A stretch of DNA of 64,000 bases from an uncultured Roseibium sp. GTDB lineage: Bacteria > Pseudomonadota > Alphaproteobacteria > Rhizobiales > Stappiaceae. The notes beneath the pieces are model-generated. The model was not told the DNA's origin. It saw nothing but the letters and a program-made list of their open reading frames with translations, and ran no database searches. This document shows, one piece after another, positions 38,408-47,477 of this stretch (positions within the stretch are counted from its first letter, which is position 1; every line of letters begins with the position of its first letter). The stretch is from NCBI RefSeq assembly GCF_963669205.1, contig NZ_OY769915.1:3756001-3820000 (forward strand). The letters are read 5' to 3'. Position numbers and translations under genes: made by a program.

Positions 38408-38944
38408 ATGCTAATTCCACGTCAACAGGTTCCCGCCCTGACGGTAGATACGCTTGGTTCGGGCACCTTCGATCTTGCAGCCGATGGAGCCGATTTTGCA
38501 ACACTCGTCGTGTTTTACCGCGGTCTCCATTGCCCGATCTGCGCAACATACCTGAAAGAGCTTGGCCGTTTGACCCCTGACTTTGCGGAAAAGGGCGTCA
38601 AAACCATTGCGATTTCGTCCGACGAGAAGGACAGGGCGCAACAGATGGCCGACAAGGTCGGACACGAAGCCCTTCGTTTCGGCTATGGCCTGCCGCTGAC
38701 CGTGGCAAGGGAATGGGGCCTTTACGTCTCCACCAGCCGCGGCACCACCTCGATCGGGATCGAGGAGCCGGCCCTGTTCTCGGAACCCGGCGTCTTTCTC
38801 GTGAAAGGTGACGGCAGCCTCTACTTCGCTTCCGTTCAGACAATGCCGTTCGTGCGCCCGCATTTCCAGGAAATGATCGGTGCGCTCGATTTCGTGCAGA
38901 AGAACGACTACCCGGCCCGCGGCGAATATACCGGCGCGGTCTGA
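38408..38944 (+). CDS. peroxiredoxin-like AhpC/TSA family protein
   Basis: A 178-residue thioredoxin-fold protein. FATLVVFYRGLHCPICATYL near residue 33 holds a CPxC pair at the position where peroxiredoxins have the peroxidatic cysteine, and GVFLVKGDGSLYFASVQTMPF is the usual second half. Proteins of this type are annotated as redoxin-domain or peroxiredoxin-like enzymes; peroxidase or thiol reductase activity is likely. The start at 38408 has AGGA five bases upstream. Control by the divergent AraC gene is likely. Confidence 0.85.
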   Translation: MLIPRQQVPALTVDTLGSGTFDLAADGADFATLVVFYRGLHCPICATYLKELGRLTPDFAEKGVKTIAISSDEKDRAQQMADKVGHEALRFGYGLPLTVAREWGLYVSTSRGTTSIGIEEPALFSEPGVFLVKGDGSLYFASVQTMPFVRPHFQEMIGALDFVQKNDYPARGEYTGAV

Positions 38945-39117
38945 GTGTCGTGCTTCCGGGCCGGGATCCCACTCCCGGCCTGGGGCAACCCCTTTGCGGT
39001 TGACTGCCGCACGCGACTATACTCCCTGCGTCCTCGTTCCCGGTGCATGGAGACAGAAATGCCGAACGCCCATCTCCTCCCTTCAGTCCCACACCCTTTG
39101 ATCAAGATACCCCGCGC

Positions 39118-39930
39118 ATGAGCGAGGTCGACCGCGTCCGGGACTTTTACGATCGCACCGTTGAGGACGAATGGCTCCGGCTGGAAAGCAACTGGCTCGA
39201 ATACGGTGTCACATCGGCATTTCTCAACCGGTTCTTGCCGGAAGCAGCGCGCATTCTCGACTGCGGGTCCGGACCGGGCCGCTATGCGCTTGACTTGACG
39301 GCCGCCGGCCACAGTGTCGATCTGCGCGATCTTTCACCCGAAAACATCGCCCGCGCCCGGGAGGAAGCCCACAAGCGGGGCCTGACGTTCAACGCGGCGC
39401 AAGCCGGCGATGCGCGCGACCTGTCGGACCTGCCTGATGCCGGCTATGACGCCGTTCTGGTGCTTGGGCCCCTCTACCATCTGACCTTGGAGGACGACCG
39501 CAACCGCGCGATATCCGAGACGGTCAGGGTCCTGAAACCCGGGGGCATCGCCGCATTCGCCTTCATTTCAAGGTTTGCCGCTGCCCACTACCAGCTGAAG
39601 ACCGATCCCGCCGCCATCGGAAAGCGCCGTGCCGTTATCGACGAATTTCTGTACGAGCGCCGGCACAGGCTGGCGCCCGAAACAGATTTTTTCGTCGACG
39701 CGCATTTCGCCGACCCTTCTGAAGTCGCCTCAGTCTTTCACGACACGGGGCTGGAGCAACGTGCGCTCTTCGGCGCCGAGAGCATGATGGCGCAAAGCGA
39801 ATGGCGGCTCGCGGATCTGCCGGATGCTGAGCGACGGCACTGGCTCGATTTCGCAGTATCCGTAGCCGAGACACCTGCCGCACTTTACGGCAGCGAGCAT
39901 ATCGTGTTCATCGGCGTGAAACATGGCTGA
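39118..39930 (+). CDS. class I SAM-dependent methyltransferase
   Basis: A 270-residue methyltransferase. SAM-binding motif I is ARILDCGSGPGRYALDLTAAG near residue 44, followed by VDLRDLSPENIARAREEA (motif II) and DAVLVLGPLYHL with VRVLKPGGIAAFAF (motifs for the methyltransferase core). The C-terminal part, HRHLAPETDFFVDAHF-like, is less conserved. ATG 39118 was preferred over 39043, which adds 25 residues of low conservation. The substrate is unknown and the gene stands alone. Confidence 0.82.
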   Translation: MSEVDRVRDFYDRTVEDEWLRLESNWLEYGVTSAFLNRFLPEAARILDCGSGPGRYALDLTAAGHSVDLRDLSPENIARAREEAHKRGLTFNAAQAGDARDLSDLPDAGYDAVLVLGPLYHLTLEDDRNRAISETVRVLKPGGIAAFAFISRFAAAHYQLKTDPAAIGKRRAVIDEFLYERRHRLAPETDFFVDAHFADPSEVASVFHDTGLEQRALFGAESMMAQSEWRLADLPDAERRHWLDFAVSVAETPAALYGSEHIVFIGVKHG

Positions 39931-40106
39931 CGTAAGCTCGTGTGGTCAGTTTTAACCCTGAATCCGGTTCCGACCGACAGCCGTTAAACTTTTAGTTATA
40001 TTGTCACTGTCTGTCTTTACAACCCTGCCACAACCCATTACTCTACGCGAAGTTGTTTTCGATTTTCTTTTGCGTCAACAAATCTCATTAAAATTGCGTG
40101 ATTCCG

Positions 40107-40397
40107 ATGGAACTAAATGATGAAGTTGTAGTTGTTTTTAAAAAAATTCTTGAATCTCAAGGAATTAATACCAGAAAGCACGAATACATTATGCAGACCG
40201 ATAGCCACATTGATACAGGCAGAGAGCTGACAGCTGAGCGTTTACTTCTGCGCATCATGAAACTTGAGCACACGGTCCAGGAGCTCAGGCAGGAAAACAC
40301 GTTCAAGGACAAGGAAATCAAGCGCCTTGAGGGCCAAATGCGTGACTGGCAGCAAGTGACCCTTAAACTTCAGTCCAGGGTCGCCAAGCGCGTCTGA
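40107..40397 (+). CDS. small coiled-coil protein, family unknown
   Basis: A 96-residue frame whose last two thirds, RLLLRIMKLEHTVQELRQENTFKDKEIKRLEGQM, form a clear heptad-type coiled coil. The first 28 codons are unusually AT-rich (MELNDEVVVVFKKILESQG), unlike neighbouring genes, and the 170 bp before them are AT-rich too. A shorter product from ATG 40191 (68 residues) is equally possible and would make the AT-rich part a leader. I do not recognise the family. It lies between a methyltransferase gene and purL. Confidence 0.55.
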   Translation: MELNDEVVVVFKKILESQGINTRKHEYIMQTDSHIDTGRELTAERLLLRIMKLEHTVQELRQENTFKDKEIKRLEGQMRDWQQVTLKLQSRVAKRV

Positions 40398-40590
40398 CAA
40401 GCGTCCATTTACCTGTCCGTTATTCACCTCGGGATGCCTGTCGTTTGCGGCACCGGGACGCAGCGCGTTCGCTGCAAACAAAGTTTGTCGTTCCCCTCCC
40501 CTTTCCGGGCGCAATCTGCTAAACGGCGGCAACATTGCGCGACTGCGGCTGCCCGGCCCGGCCAGGGCGGCCCCAAGAAACTGGAACGAC

Positions 40591-42789
40591 ATGATCCCGA
40601 ACGACATTAAGATCACGCCCGACCTGATTGCCTCTCACGGGCTGAAGCCGGATGAATACGAGCGCATCCTTGAACTGATCGGGCGCGAGCCGAGCTTCAC
40701 CGAACTCGGTATCTTTTCGGCCATGTGGAACGAGCACTGCTCCTACAAGTCTTCCAAGAAATGGCTGAAAACCTTGCCAACCGAAGGCCGCCGCGTTCTC
40801 CAGGGTCCCGGCGAAAATGCCGGTGTCGTCGATATCGGTGACGGCCAGACCGTCGTCTTCAAGATGGAAAGCCACAATCACCCGTCCTACATCGAGCCCT
40901 ATCAGGGAGCTGCAACGGGTGTCGGCGGCATCCTGCGCGACGTGTTCACGATGGGAGCACGTCCCGTTGCCGCCATGAATGCGCTGCGATTCGGCGACCC
41001 TGATCATCCGCGCACGCGCCATCTCGTGTCCGGTGTTGTGTCCGGCGTCGGCGGCTACGGAAACTCCTTCGGCGTCCCGACCGTCGGCGGAGAGGTTGAG
41101 TTCCATTCCCGCTACAATGGCAACTGCCTCGTCAATGCCTTCGCGGCCGGCCTTGCAAATTCGGATGCGATCTTCTTGTCCAAGGCGGAAGGCGTCGGCC
41201 TCCCCGTCGTCTATCTCGGTGCAAAAACAGGCCGGGACGGTGTCGGCGGCGCAACGATGGCGTCTGCTGAATTCGACGACACGATCGAGGAGAAGCGCCC
41301 GACGGTTCAGGTCGGCGACCCTTTCACCGAAAAATGCCTGCTCGAGGCCTGCCTTGAACTCATGGATACCGGCGCCGTCATCGCCATTCAGGATATGGGC
41401 GCTGCCGGCCTCACCTGCTCAGCGGTCGAAATGGGCGCGAAGGGTGATCTCGGCATCGAGCTTGACCTGGACAAGGTGCCGGTTCGCGAAGAGCGCATGA
41501 GCGCCTACGAAATGATGCTCTCGGAAAGCCAGGAGCGCATGCTGATGGTCCTGCGGCCGGCCATGGAGCAGGAAGCCGAAGCGATCTTCCGCAAATGGGG
41601 CCTGGATTTCGCGATTGTCGGTGTCACCACGGACACGCTGCGCTTTGTCGTCAAGCATCAGGGCGACGTTGTTGCCGACCTGCCGATCAAGGATCTGGGC
41701 GACGAAGCGCCCGAATACGACCGCCCCTGGGCCGAACCGGTGAAACTGCCGCTGCTATCGGCCGCCGATGTTGAAGAACCGGGCGAATATGCCGAAGCGT
41801 TGACAATATTGCTGGGCAGCGCAAACGGGTCTTCGCGGCGCTGGGTTTACGAGCAATACGACACCCTGATCCAGGGCAACACGGCAGCGTCCCCCGGCGG
41901 CGATGCAGGTGTGATCCGCGTCGAGGGCACGCGCAAGGGCCTCGCTTTTTCGGTTGACGTCACCCCCCGCTATTGCGAGGCGGACCCGTTCGAAGGCGGC
42001 AAACAGGCCGTTGCCGAGGTCTGGCGCAATCTGACCGCCGTCGGCTCGGAGCCGCTGGCAGCAACGGACAACCTGAATTTCGGCAATCCGGAAAAGCCGG
42101 AAATCATGGGGCAGTTCGTCGGCTGTATCAAAGGTATTGGCGAGGCCTGCCGCGCTCTCGACTTCCCGATCGTCTCCGGAAACGTCTCTCTCTACAATGA
42201 AACCCATGGCGAAGCGATCCTGCCGACGCCCGCCATCGGCGGTGTGGGGCTTCTTCCGGACGTGACTGTCCGGGCCGGTGCATCCTTCGCGAATGAAGGT
42301 GACGCCGTGCTGCTTGTCGGCGGTTTCGGCACGCATCTTGGAGCCACGCAGTATCTCGCCGAGGTGCTGGGCCGCGAAGAAGGCGCGCCGCCACCCGTCG
42401 ACCTGGCCGCGGAAAAGCGCCGCGGGACCATCGTGCGCCAACTCATCGGCGCAGCACGCCTGACGGGTGTTCACGATGTCTCCTCCGGCGGGCTTGCCGT
42501 TGCGCTGGCGGAAATGGCGATTGCCGGCGGCATTGGGGCAACAGTCAAGATCGACGGCCCCGCGCACGCGGCGCTTTTCGGAGAAGACCAGGGGCGCTAT
42601 GTGCTGACGGTTTCCCCGGACCGGGTCGACGCGGTGCTCGAAGACCTGCTGGACGCCGGAATCGACGCGCAGCAAATCGGCAAAACGGGTGGTCAGGATT
42701 TGACTGTTGAGAGCATTCTCACCATATCCGTTGCAAACTTGAAAAAAGCACACGAAGATTGGTTCCCGAACTATATGGCAGGCGCTTGA
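40591..42789 (+). CDS. purL: phosphoribosylformylglycinamidine synthase subunit PurL
   Basis: The ATP-dependent synthetase subunit of the PurLQS complex, converting FGAR to FGAM. The 732-residue length is right for the small-type PurL. The catalytic histidine lies in AMWNEHCSYKSSKKWLK near residue 50, with KMESHNHPSYIEPYQGAATG near 95 and ATDNLNFGNPEKPEIMGQ near 490; all are intact. It opens a run purL-bolA-small membrane gene-grxD with short gaps. Confidence 0.97.
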   Translation: MIPNDIKITPDLIASHGLKPDEYERILELIGREPSFTELGIFSAMWNEHCSYKSSKKWLKTLPTEGRRVLQGPGENAGVVDIGDGQTVVFKMESHNHPSYIEPYQGAATGVGGILRDVFTMGARPVAAMNALRFGDPDHPRTRHLVSGVVSGVGGYGNSFGVPTVGGEVEFHSRYNGNCLVNAFAAGLANSDAIFLSKAEGVGLPVVYLGAKTGRDGVGGATMASAEFDDTIEEKRPTVQVGDPFTEKCLLEACLELMDTGAVIAIQDMGAAGLTCSAVEMGAKGDLGIELDLDKVPVREERMSAYEMMLSESQERMLMVLRPAMEQEAEAIFRKWGLDFAIVGVTTDTLRFVVKHQGDVVADLPIKDLGDEAPEYDRPWAEPVKLPLLSAADVEEPGEYAEALTILLGSANGSSRRWVYEQYDTLIQGNTAASPGGDAGVIRVEGTRKGLAFSVDVTPRYCEADPFEGGKQAVAEVWRNLTAVGSEPLAATDNLNFGNPEKPEIMGQFVGCIKGIGEACRALDFPIVSGNVSLYNETHGEAILPTPAIGGVGLLPDVTVRAGASFANEGDAVLLVGGFGTHLGATQYLAEVLGREEGAPPPVDLAAEKRRGTIVRQLIGAARLTGVHDVSSGGLAVALAEMAIAGGIGATVKIDGPAHAALFGEDQGRYVLTVSPDRVDAVLEDLLDAGIDAQQIGKTGGQDLTVESILTISVANLKKAHEDWFPNYMAGA

Positions 42790-42831
42790 GCCGTTTGCCA
42801 TTCAGGAGCTTGACATGAGGACTGATGCACG

Positions 42832-43065
42832 ATGCCGATGAACGCGAACGAGATCGAAACCCTGATCAAGGAGGCGCTGCCCGACGCTCAGGTGGAGATC
42901 CGGGATTTGGCCGGCGACGGTGATCACTACGCGGCGAATGTCGTATCGGAGCACTTTCGCGGCAAGAGCCGCGTTCAGCAGCATCAGATGGTTTACGAGG
43001 CCCTGAAGGGCAATATGGGTGGCGCGCTGCACGCGCTTGCACTGCAGACCAAGGCACCTGATTGA
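42832..43065 (+). CDS. BolA family protein
   Basis: A 77-residue BolA/IbaG-type protein that pairs with a CGFS glutaredoxin in iron-sulfur transfer and iron sensing. IETLIKEALPDAQVEIRDLAGDGDHYAANVVSE includes the family's conserved loop, and the histidines in SEHFRGKSRVQQHQMVYEAL could bind the shared cluster. The partner gene grxD is 229 bp downstream. ATG 42832 and 42838 are both possible starts. Confidence 0.92.
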   Translation: MPMNANEIETLIKEALPDAQVEIRDLAGDGDHYAANVVSEHFRGKSRVQQHQMVYEALKGNMGGALHALALQTKAPD

Positions 43066-43160
43066 ACATAAAGGGTTTCGTCAATTCGGGGCATTTCCCG
43101 CCCTTCCCCTTGAATTTGCGGCGTTTCGAAACACATATGCGGACAGTTAAGGGAAATTGA

Positions 43161-43289
43161 ATGGTTTGGCTTCTTCTCGCGGTGTTGATCGTCATGGTTC
43201 TGATGGAACTGCGCATCTGGAGAGCGGTGGCAAAACTGATCTATCGGACCGGCCGTGACCGCCTCACGCCCGCCAATCAAAAGGACTGA
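43161..43289 (+). CDS. small membrane protein between bolA and grxD (42 residues)
   Basis: ATG 43161 with AAGGGA six bases upstream encodes one hydrophobic helix (VWLLLAVLIVMVLMELRIW) followed by a basic tail (RAVAKLIYRTGRDRLTP). Its stop lies 5 bp before the grxD start, so it appears coupled to that gene. I do not recognise the family. Position in the purL-bolA-grxD run and the ribosome site support it as real, yet no homologue can be checked here. Confidence 0.6.
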   Translation: MVWLLLAVLIVMVLMELRIWRAVAKLIYRTGRDRLTPANQKD

Positions 43290-43294
43290 CATCC

Positions 43295-43630
43295 ATGAGC
43301 ATCCAGGACTGGATCAAGAACGAAGTCGACACCAACGATGTGGTGCTGTTCATGAAGGGCACACCGAATTTCCCGCAATGCGGGTTCTCCGGCCAGGTCG
43401 TTCAGATCCTCGACTATGTCGGCGCGCCCTACAAGGGCATCAACGTTCTGGAAGACGACGAACTGCGTCACGGGATCAAGGAATTCACCAACTGGCCGAC
43501 GATCCCGCAGCTCTACATCAAGGGCGAATTCATCGGCGGTTGCGACATCATCCGTGAAATGTTCCAGAATCAGGAACTTCAGGGCATGTTCGCTGAGAAG
43601 GGTATCGAGACAACTCAGCAACCCGCCTGA
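43295..43630 (+). CDS. grxD: monothiol glutaredoxin, Grx4 family
   Basis: A 111-residue CGFS-type glutaredoxin that carries a [2Fe-2S] cluster with BolA. The motif FPQCGFSGQVVQIL near residue 27 gives the single active cysteine, and NWPTIPQLYIKGEFIGGCDIIREM holds the glutathione-binding TVP-like and GGxD elements. It ends with a clean terminator at 43663-43686. Confidence 0.96.
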   Translation: MSIQDWIKNEVDTNDVVLFMKGTPNFPQCGFSGQVVQILDYVGAPYKGINVLEDDELRHGIKEFTNWPTIPQLYIKGEFIGGCDIIREMFQNQELQGMFAEKGIETTQQPA

Positions 43631-43662
43631 TCCGGATTCATTTTCCGAACTGACTACGTCAA

Positions 43663-43686
43663 GGGACGGTTTTTCCGTCCCTTTTT
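43663..43686 (+). terminator. intrinsic terminator of grxD
   Basis: GGGACGG and CCGTCCC around five T, followed by another five T. Confidence 0.9.
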
Positions 43687-43710
43687 GCGTTTGAACACCT
43701 GACCCACCAG

Positions 43711-44460
43711 CGTCACCCCGGACGAACGGCGTGAGACCCGGGACCGGCGAGCCGAGGCCTGCCGATGGGCAACCGGAACATCGACGGGTCAGTGCCTCCC
43801 CGATCCCGGCTCTGCGCCGCGCTTGGCCGGGATGACGACGAGCAAAAAAGGCGAAGCCCGAAGCCCACAACAATCACCCCCTCCTTCGTCACCCCGGGCG
43901 AACAACGTGAGACCCGGGGCCGGTGAGCCGAGGCCTGCCGATGGGCAACCGGAACACCGGCGGGTCAGTGCCTCCCCGATCCCGGCTCTGCGCTCCGCTT
44001 GGCCGGGATGACCACGAACAAAAAAGGCGAAGCCCGAAGCCCACAACAATCACCCCCTCCTTCGTCACCCCGGGCGAACGACGTGAGACCCGGGGCCGGA
44101 GAGCCGAGGCCTGCCGATGGGCAACCGGAACACCGACGGGTCAGTGCCTCCCCGATCCCGGCTCTGCGCTGCGCTTGGCCGGGATGACGACGAACAAAAA
44201 AGGCGAAGCCCGAAGCCCACAACAATCACCCCCCTCCTTCGTCACCCCGGGCGAACGACGTGAGATCCGGGGCCGGCGAGCCGAGGCCTGCCGATGGGCA
44301 ACCGGAACACCGACGGGTCAGTGCCTCCCCGATCCCGGCTCTGCGCTCCGCTTGGCCGGGATGACGATGAACGGCAAGATGATATCCAAGGCCCGCGGTA
44401 ATCCCCCCCTCCTTCGTCACCCCGGACGTACGACGTGAAACCCAGGACCGGTGAGCCGAA
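43711..44460. repeat. tandem array of four 175-177 bp palindromic repeat units plus a partial fifth
   Basis: Units begin with CGTCACCCCGG at 43711, 43887, 44063, 44240 and 44415, spacing 176, 176, 177 and 175. Copies differ at only a few positions. Each unit has two hairpins, CCCGGG...CCCGGG after the start and GATCCCGGC...GCCGGGAT near the middle, and outer ends that are inverted (GTCACCCCGG / CCGGGATGAC). The period is not a multiple of three and repeated open frames in it are artefacts. Units match the single copies at 31291 and 20527. The following 44461-44679 holds only a short CACCTA/TAGGTG inverted repeat (44561-44582). Confidence 0.9.
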
Positions 44461-44679
44461 GTTGATCGGGAATACAAACAAGAAATTTTCCTGTTATCCA
44501 AAGCAAACCCGAATCAAATCTGGCCGAAATCGGGCGCGGGCTCGGCAAAACCTGGCGAATCACCTAACATGAACGCTAGGTGAATGCGGATTTCAGGGTA
44601 AGTACAGGTGCGTTCCGCCATTCTCCGTCCATATCGAAAGGTCCGGCATGATGCCGACCGGGAAATGGGAACGGGGACA

Positions 44680-44961
44680 ATGAACAAGTTTGCAATCGCA
44701 ACCACCTCTACTTTCGTGATCGCTCTGGCAGGACTCGGGCTCGTCCTGTCCGACAGTCCGGCAACCGACCGCGAATTGCGGCGTGTCGACTGCCAGGCGA
44801 TCACAATGTTTACGCCCGCGCAGAACAAAAGTCCGGAAGATCTTTGCGCCAATTATGGCGGTGTCGCCGAAACGGGCACCAAGCCGAGCAAGTCCGGGCT
44901 GGTCATACTGGTTCGCAACCAGCCGATGGGCGGTTTCGCAGGGGAAAACACGGTGCGCTGA
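44680..44961 (+). CDS. small exported protein of unknown family
   Basis: A 93-residue protein with a signal-like N-terminus (NKFAIATTSTFVIALAGLGLVLSDS) and a hydrophilic remainder with two cysteines (VDCQAITMF and EDLCANYGG) that could form a disulfide. I do not recognise it. ATG 44680 lies after an ACGGGGACA stretch; starts a few codons earlier are possible. It is convergent with the cyclase gene 21 bp away. Confidence 0.55.
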   Translation: MNKFAIATTSTFVIALAGLGLVLSDSPATDRELRRVDCQAITMFTPAQNKSPEDLCANYGGVAETGTKPSKSGLVILVRNQPMGGFAGENTVR

Positions 44962-44982
44962 TCAGCGGCCACGACCCGACGC

Positions 44983-46551
44983 TTAATCCTTCCCCCCGGA
45001 ACCGGTCTTGATCGCAAAGGATTCCAGGGGCTCCGCGACATTGTGCAGATCGAGACTGCCAAGCGCTTCCAAGGCGAACCCGGATTCTCGCGCAACTTCC
45101 CCGGATGCAACGATTTCCTTACCGTTGATCTTGCCATGCTCGCCAAGGCGCGCTGCCAGGTTCGCGGCGCTGCCGATGACCGTGAAATCCAGCCGTTCCT
45201 TTGATCCCACATTGCCATAGGTCACGTCGCCATAGGCGATGCCGATCGCGCAAGACAGCGGCATACCGCCATTCTCCTTGCACGGCTCAGCCAGGGCCTT
45301 GACGATTTCATCGGCACTGATCGCGGCCTGACGGCAGGCCTGAGCGTGACCGGAGCCTGCCGGAAAGATCGCCAGAACCGCATCGCCGATGAACTTGAGC
45401 ACCTCGCCGTCATGCGCATTGACAATATCCGTCGCGGTCTCGAAAAACTGGTTCAGCACGGCGACGTAATCGTCGCGGCCGAGTTCGGTTTCAAGCCGGG
45501 TCGAATGCCTCAGGTCGCAGAACAGGATCGCGGCATCGATCACGTCGCCGTCGCCGCGGCGGATCTCACCACCGAGTACGCGCGCGCCGGTGCGTTTACC
45601 CAGGTACGTTTCAAGCAGCGTCGTCGCGTTCGAAGTCAGGGCGAACACTTCGAACAGTCGGCTGATCAGGGCGGAACACTCGAAGATCAGTCCCAGATTT
45701 GCGGTCGAGAACCCGTTCGGGTGATCGGAAGCAAGTGTTAGCACGTTGATCCGGCCATCTGAGAATGGCAGAGGCATCGCGACATAGTCCGTCACCCCCT
45801 GTTCCTTCAGGTCTTCCATGATCGGAAAGTCGAACTCGTCCGGATTGGTGTCGAGTTTCTGCCGGATGCCGCCCAGTCCGTTTGCAACGTGCTGAAACGG
45901 ACTGTCCCTGAAAACGGGGCTTTCCAGGATCTCGTAGGACGGGTAGCGGCTGGTCACCTCGTCCTCGCCACGGACCCAGATGCAGTTCTGTCCGGCCACC
46001 ATCGGATGCAGCGACCAGATCAGGATGCTCATCCGGCTGACGGCAATTCCGTCGGCAACCAGCTTGTTGCCCAGCGCAGCAAGCAATTCTTCAGGGGTCT
46101 TGGCGAGCCAGGCCTCGCGCAGCAGCCAATCGACGACGGGCCCGGAGATGTTGCCTGCCGGCATTTCGGCGACCGGGTCACCGTCGTGGTCGATGCTGGT
46201 GGTGACACCGGGCATGAAACCGACGCATCCATCGACAGCCTGCCCTTCGGGCAAAGCCTTGGGATAGTGCCAGGCCCCGTATTCGATCGTCTCGCCGCCC
46301 ACCGTCACGTGGCTGTAGGAGGCCGTTCCCTTGAAGGGACAGAAGGTCTTGTGTGCGGGTGCGGGCTCCAGATCGGCGAGCACATCCTCGAACGGGAAGT
46401 AGACAACCGGCGACAGCCGGGTCTCATACATCACCCGGGCCCTCTCGGAGCGCGCGACAATGTGGGTGCCGCGCCGGGCGACCACCTCGCCGGACAGCTG
46501 TTCGACCACGATGCCGTAGTCATTCGAAGTCTGTTGAACGCGAACGGTCAT
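44983..46551 (-). CDS. DUF427 domain fused to a class III adenylate/guanylate cyclase
   Basis: A 522-residue protein. Residues about 15-115 are a DUF427 domain (PVVYFPFEDVLADL, then FCPFKGTASYSHVTVGG, and AWHYP). Residues about 130-300 resemble the sensor part of rhizobial cyclases (ISILIWSLHPMVAGQNCIWVRGE-like, YPSYEILESPVFRDSPF). Residues about 335-515 are the cyclase: AILFCDLRHSTRLETELG holds the first metal aspartate, EVLKFIGDAVLAIFP the substrate lysine and second aspartate, and FTVIGSAANLAARLGEHG the rest of the site. All key residues are kept, so it should be active; cAMP is the likelier product. A free DUF427 gene lies 0.9 kb upstream on the same strand. Confidence 0.85.
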   Translation of the reverse strand: MTVRVQQTSNDYGIVVEQLSGEVVARRGTHIVARSERARVMYETRLSPVVYFPFEDVLADLEPAPAHKTFCPFKGTASYSHVTVGGETIEYGAWHYPKALPEGQAVDGCVGFMPGVTTSIDHDGDPVAEMPAGNISGPVVDWLLREAWLAKTPEELLAALGNKLVADGIAVSRMSILIWSLHPMVAGQNCIWVRGEDEVTSRYPSYEILESPVFRDSPFQHVANGLGGIRQKLDTNPDEFDFPIMEDLKEQGVTDYVAMPLPFSDGRINVLTLASDHPNGFSTANLGLIFECSALISRLFEVFALTSNATTLLETYLGKRTGARVLGGEIRRGDGDVIDAAILFCDLRHSTRLETELGRDDYVAVLNQFFETATDIVNAHDGEVLKFIGDAVLAIFPAGSGHAQACRQAAISADEIVKALAEPCKENGGMPLSCAIGIAYGDVTYGNVGSKERLDFTVIGSAANLAARLGEHGKINGKEIVASGEVARESGFALEALGSLDLHNVAEPLESFAIKTGSGGKD

Positions 46552-46640
46552 TGACCATGAGATAGGTGAGCAGACGGGAACTGTCCAGACAAACGTGCGA
46601 CGTGCGCTGCCCCCCGGATCTCCCCGGGTGCATCAAGCCA

Positions 46641-47282
46641 TCACTCCTTGAACCAGTCATTCCAGGCCGGCCAGTTGTCGACCAGGTTCGCGATCATGGC
46701 ATATCCGGTCCCGTCGCAGTGGATCCTGTCGCCCCGCGTCAGGCTGGCCATGTAGTCTCGATTGGCAAGCAGGGGCGTCTGCAGGTCGAAATAGGGAACC
46801 TCGAGCGTTTCCGCCAGGGTCTTGAAACGCGCGTTGAGTGTTGCCGCGTCCTTCTGAAAGAATGACACCTCCAGGCCTTCGCTCGGATTCATGGGGGAAC
46901 AGGCCTCATTTGCGGGCGGTAGCCCGACCCAAAGCGTCGGATAGGCCTCGGCCACTTCCTTCACGAATGCCTCGGCTTCCTGGACGGAGGCATCTTCCTC
47001 GATCTGACGGCCGCTCCCGGTGATGTCGCCAATGTCGTTTATTCCGAATTGAAGCACCACCCTGTTGTCCGCTCCCTGCGGGAACCGGGCTTCGCAGTCT
47101 TGCCGCCAGCGCGCGTGGATCTGGGACGTCGTTTCACCGCGAATTCCGAGATCATAGAAGGACAGCTGCATATCCCTGGTAAACCGGCGTTCGCACAAGC
47201 GCCCGATCCACCCCAGACAGCGTTCGTCGCCGGTCCCGTTGACGTAGCTGTCACCGACGAAGCAGATACGCAGATCGCGCAT
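46641..47282 (-). CDS. SGNH/GDSL-type hydrolase
   Basis: A 213-residue esterase-like enzyme. ICFVGDSYVNGTGDERCLGW near residue 6 has the GDSY nucleophile; FGINDIGD near 80 provides the glycine and asparagine of the oxyanion hole; and GDRIHCDGTGYAMIA near 186 the aspartate-histidine pair. The catalytic set is complete. The natural ester is unknown. It lies between the cyclase and DUF427 genes on the same strand, with gaps of about 90 and 195 bp, so it may not be cotranscribed. Confidence 0.88.
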   Translation of the reverse strand: MRDLRICFVGDSYVNGTGDERCLGWIGRLCERRFTRDMQLSFYDLGIRGETTSQIHARWRQDCEARFPQGADNRVVLQFGINDIGDITGSGRQIEEDASVQEAEAFVKEVAEAYPTLWVGLPPANEACSPMNPSEGLEVSFFQKDAATLNARFKTLAETLEVPYFDLQTPLLANRDYMASLTRGDRIHCDGTGYAMIANLVDNWPAWNDWFKE

Positions 47283-47477
47283 GAAGTCCTCCCAGAATTC
47301 AGAAAGACTAACCTCGCCCGATAAGTGCGGCAGGTCCAGCCTGTTTCATCAAGGAAACCACGCCCGGACGGCATCAATGCACCGGCGTGATTCACTCCGT
47401 CAGGATTTCCGGTCAGTTTGACGAAACAAAGGTAACCGGTCTCGACGGCTCGCCGGATCGGTGAACACAGCGGCTGG

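Noticed and set aside
43923..44438. Open frames in the tandem repeat (up to 171 codons)
   Set aside because: They repeat the same residues in shifting frames, lack ribosome sites and fall in hairpin-rich non-coding DNA.
43711..44460. CRISPR array
   Set aside because: The repeat unit is about 176 bp, continuous and with no spacers; it is a tandem palindromic repeat.
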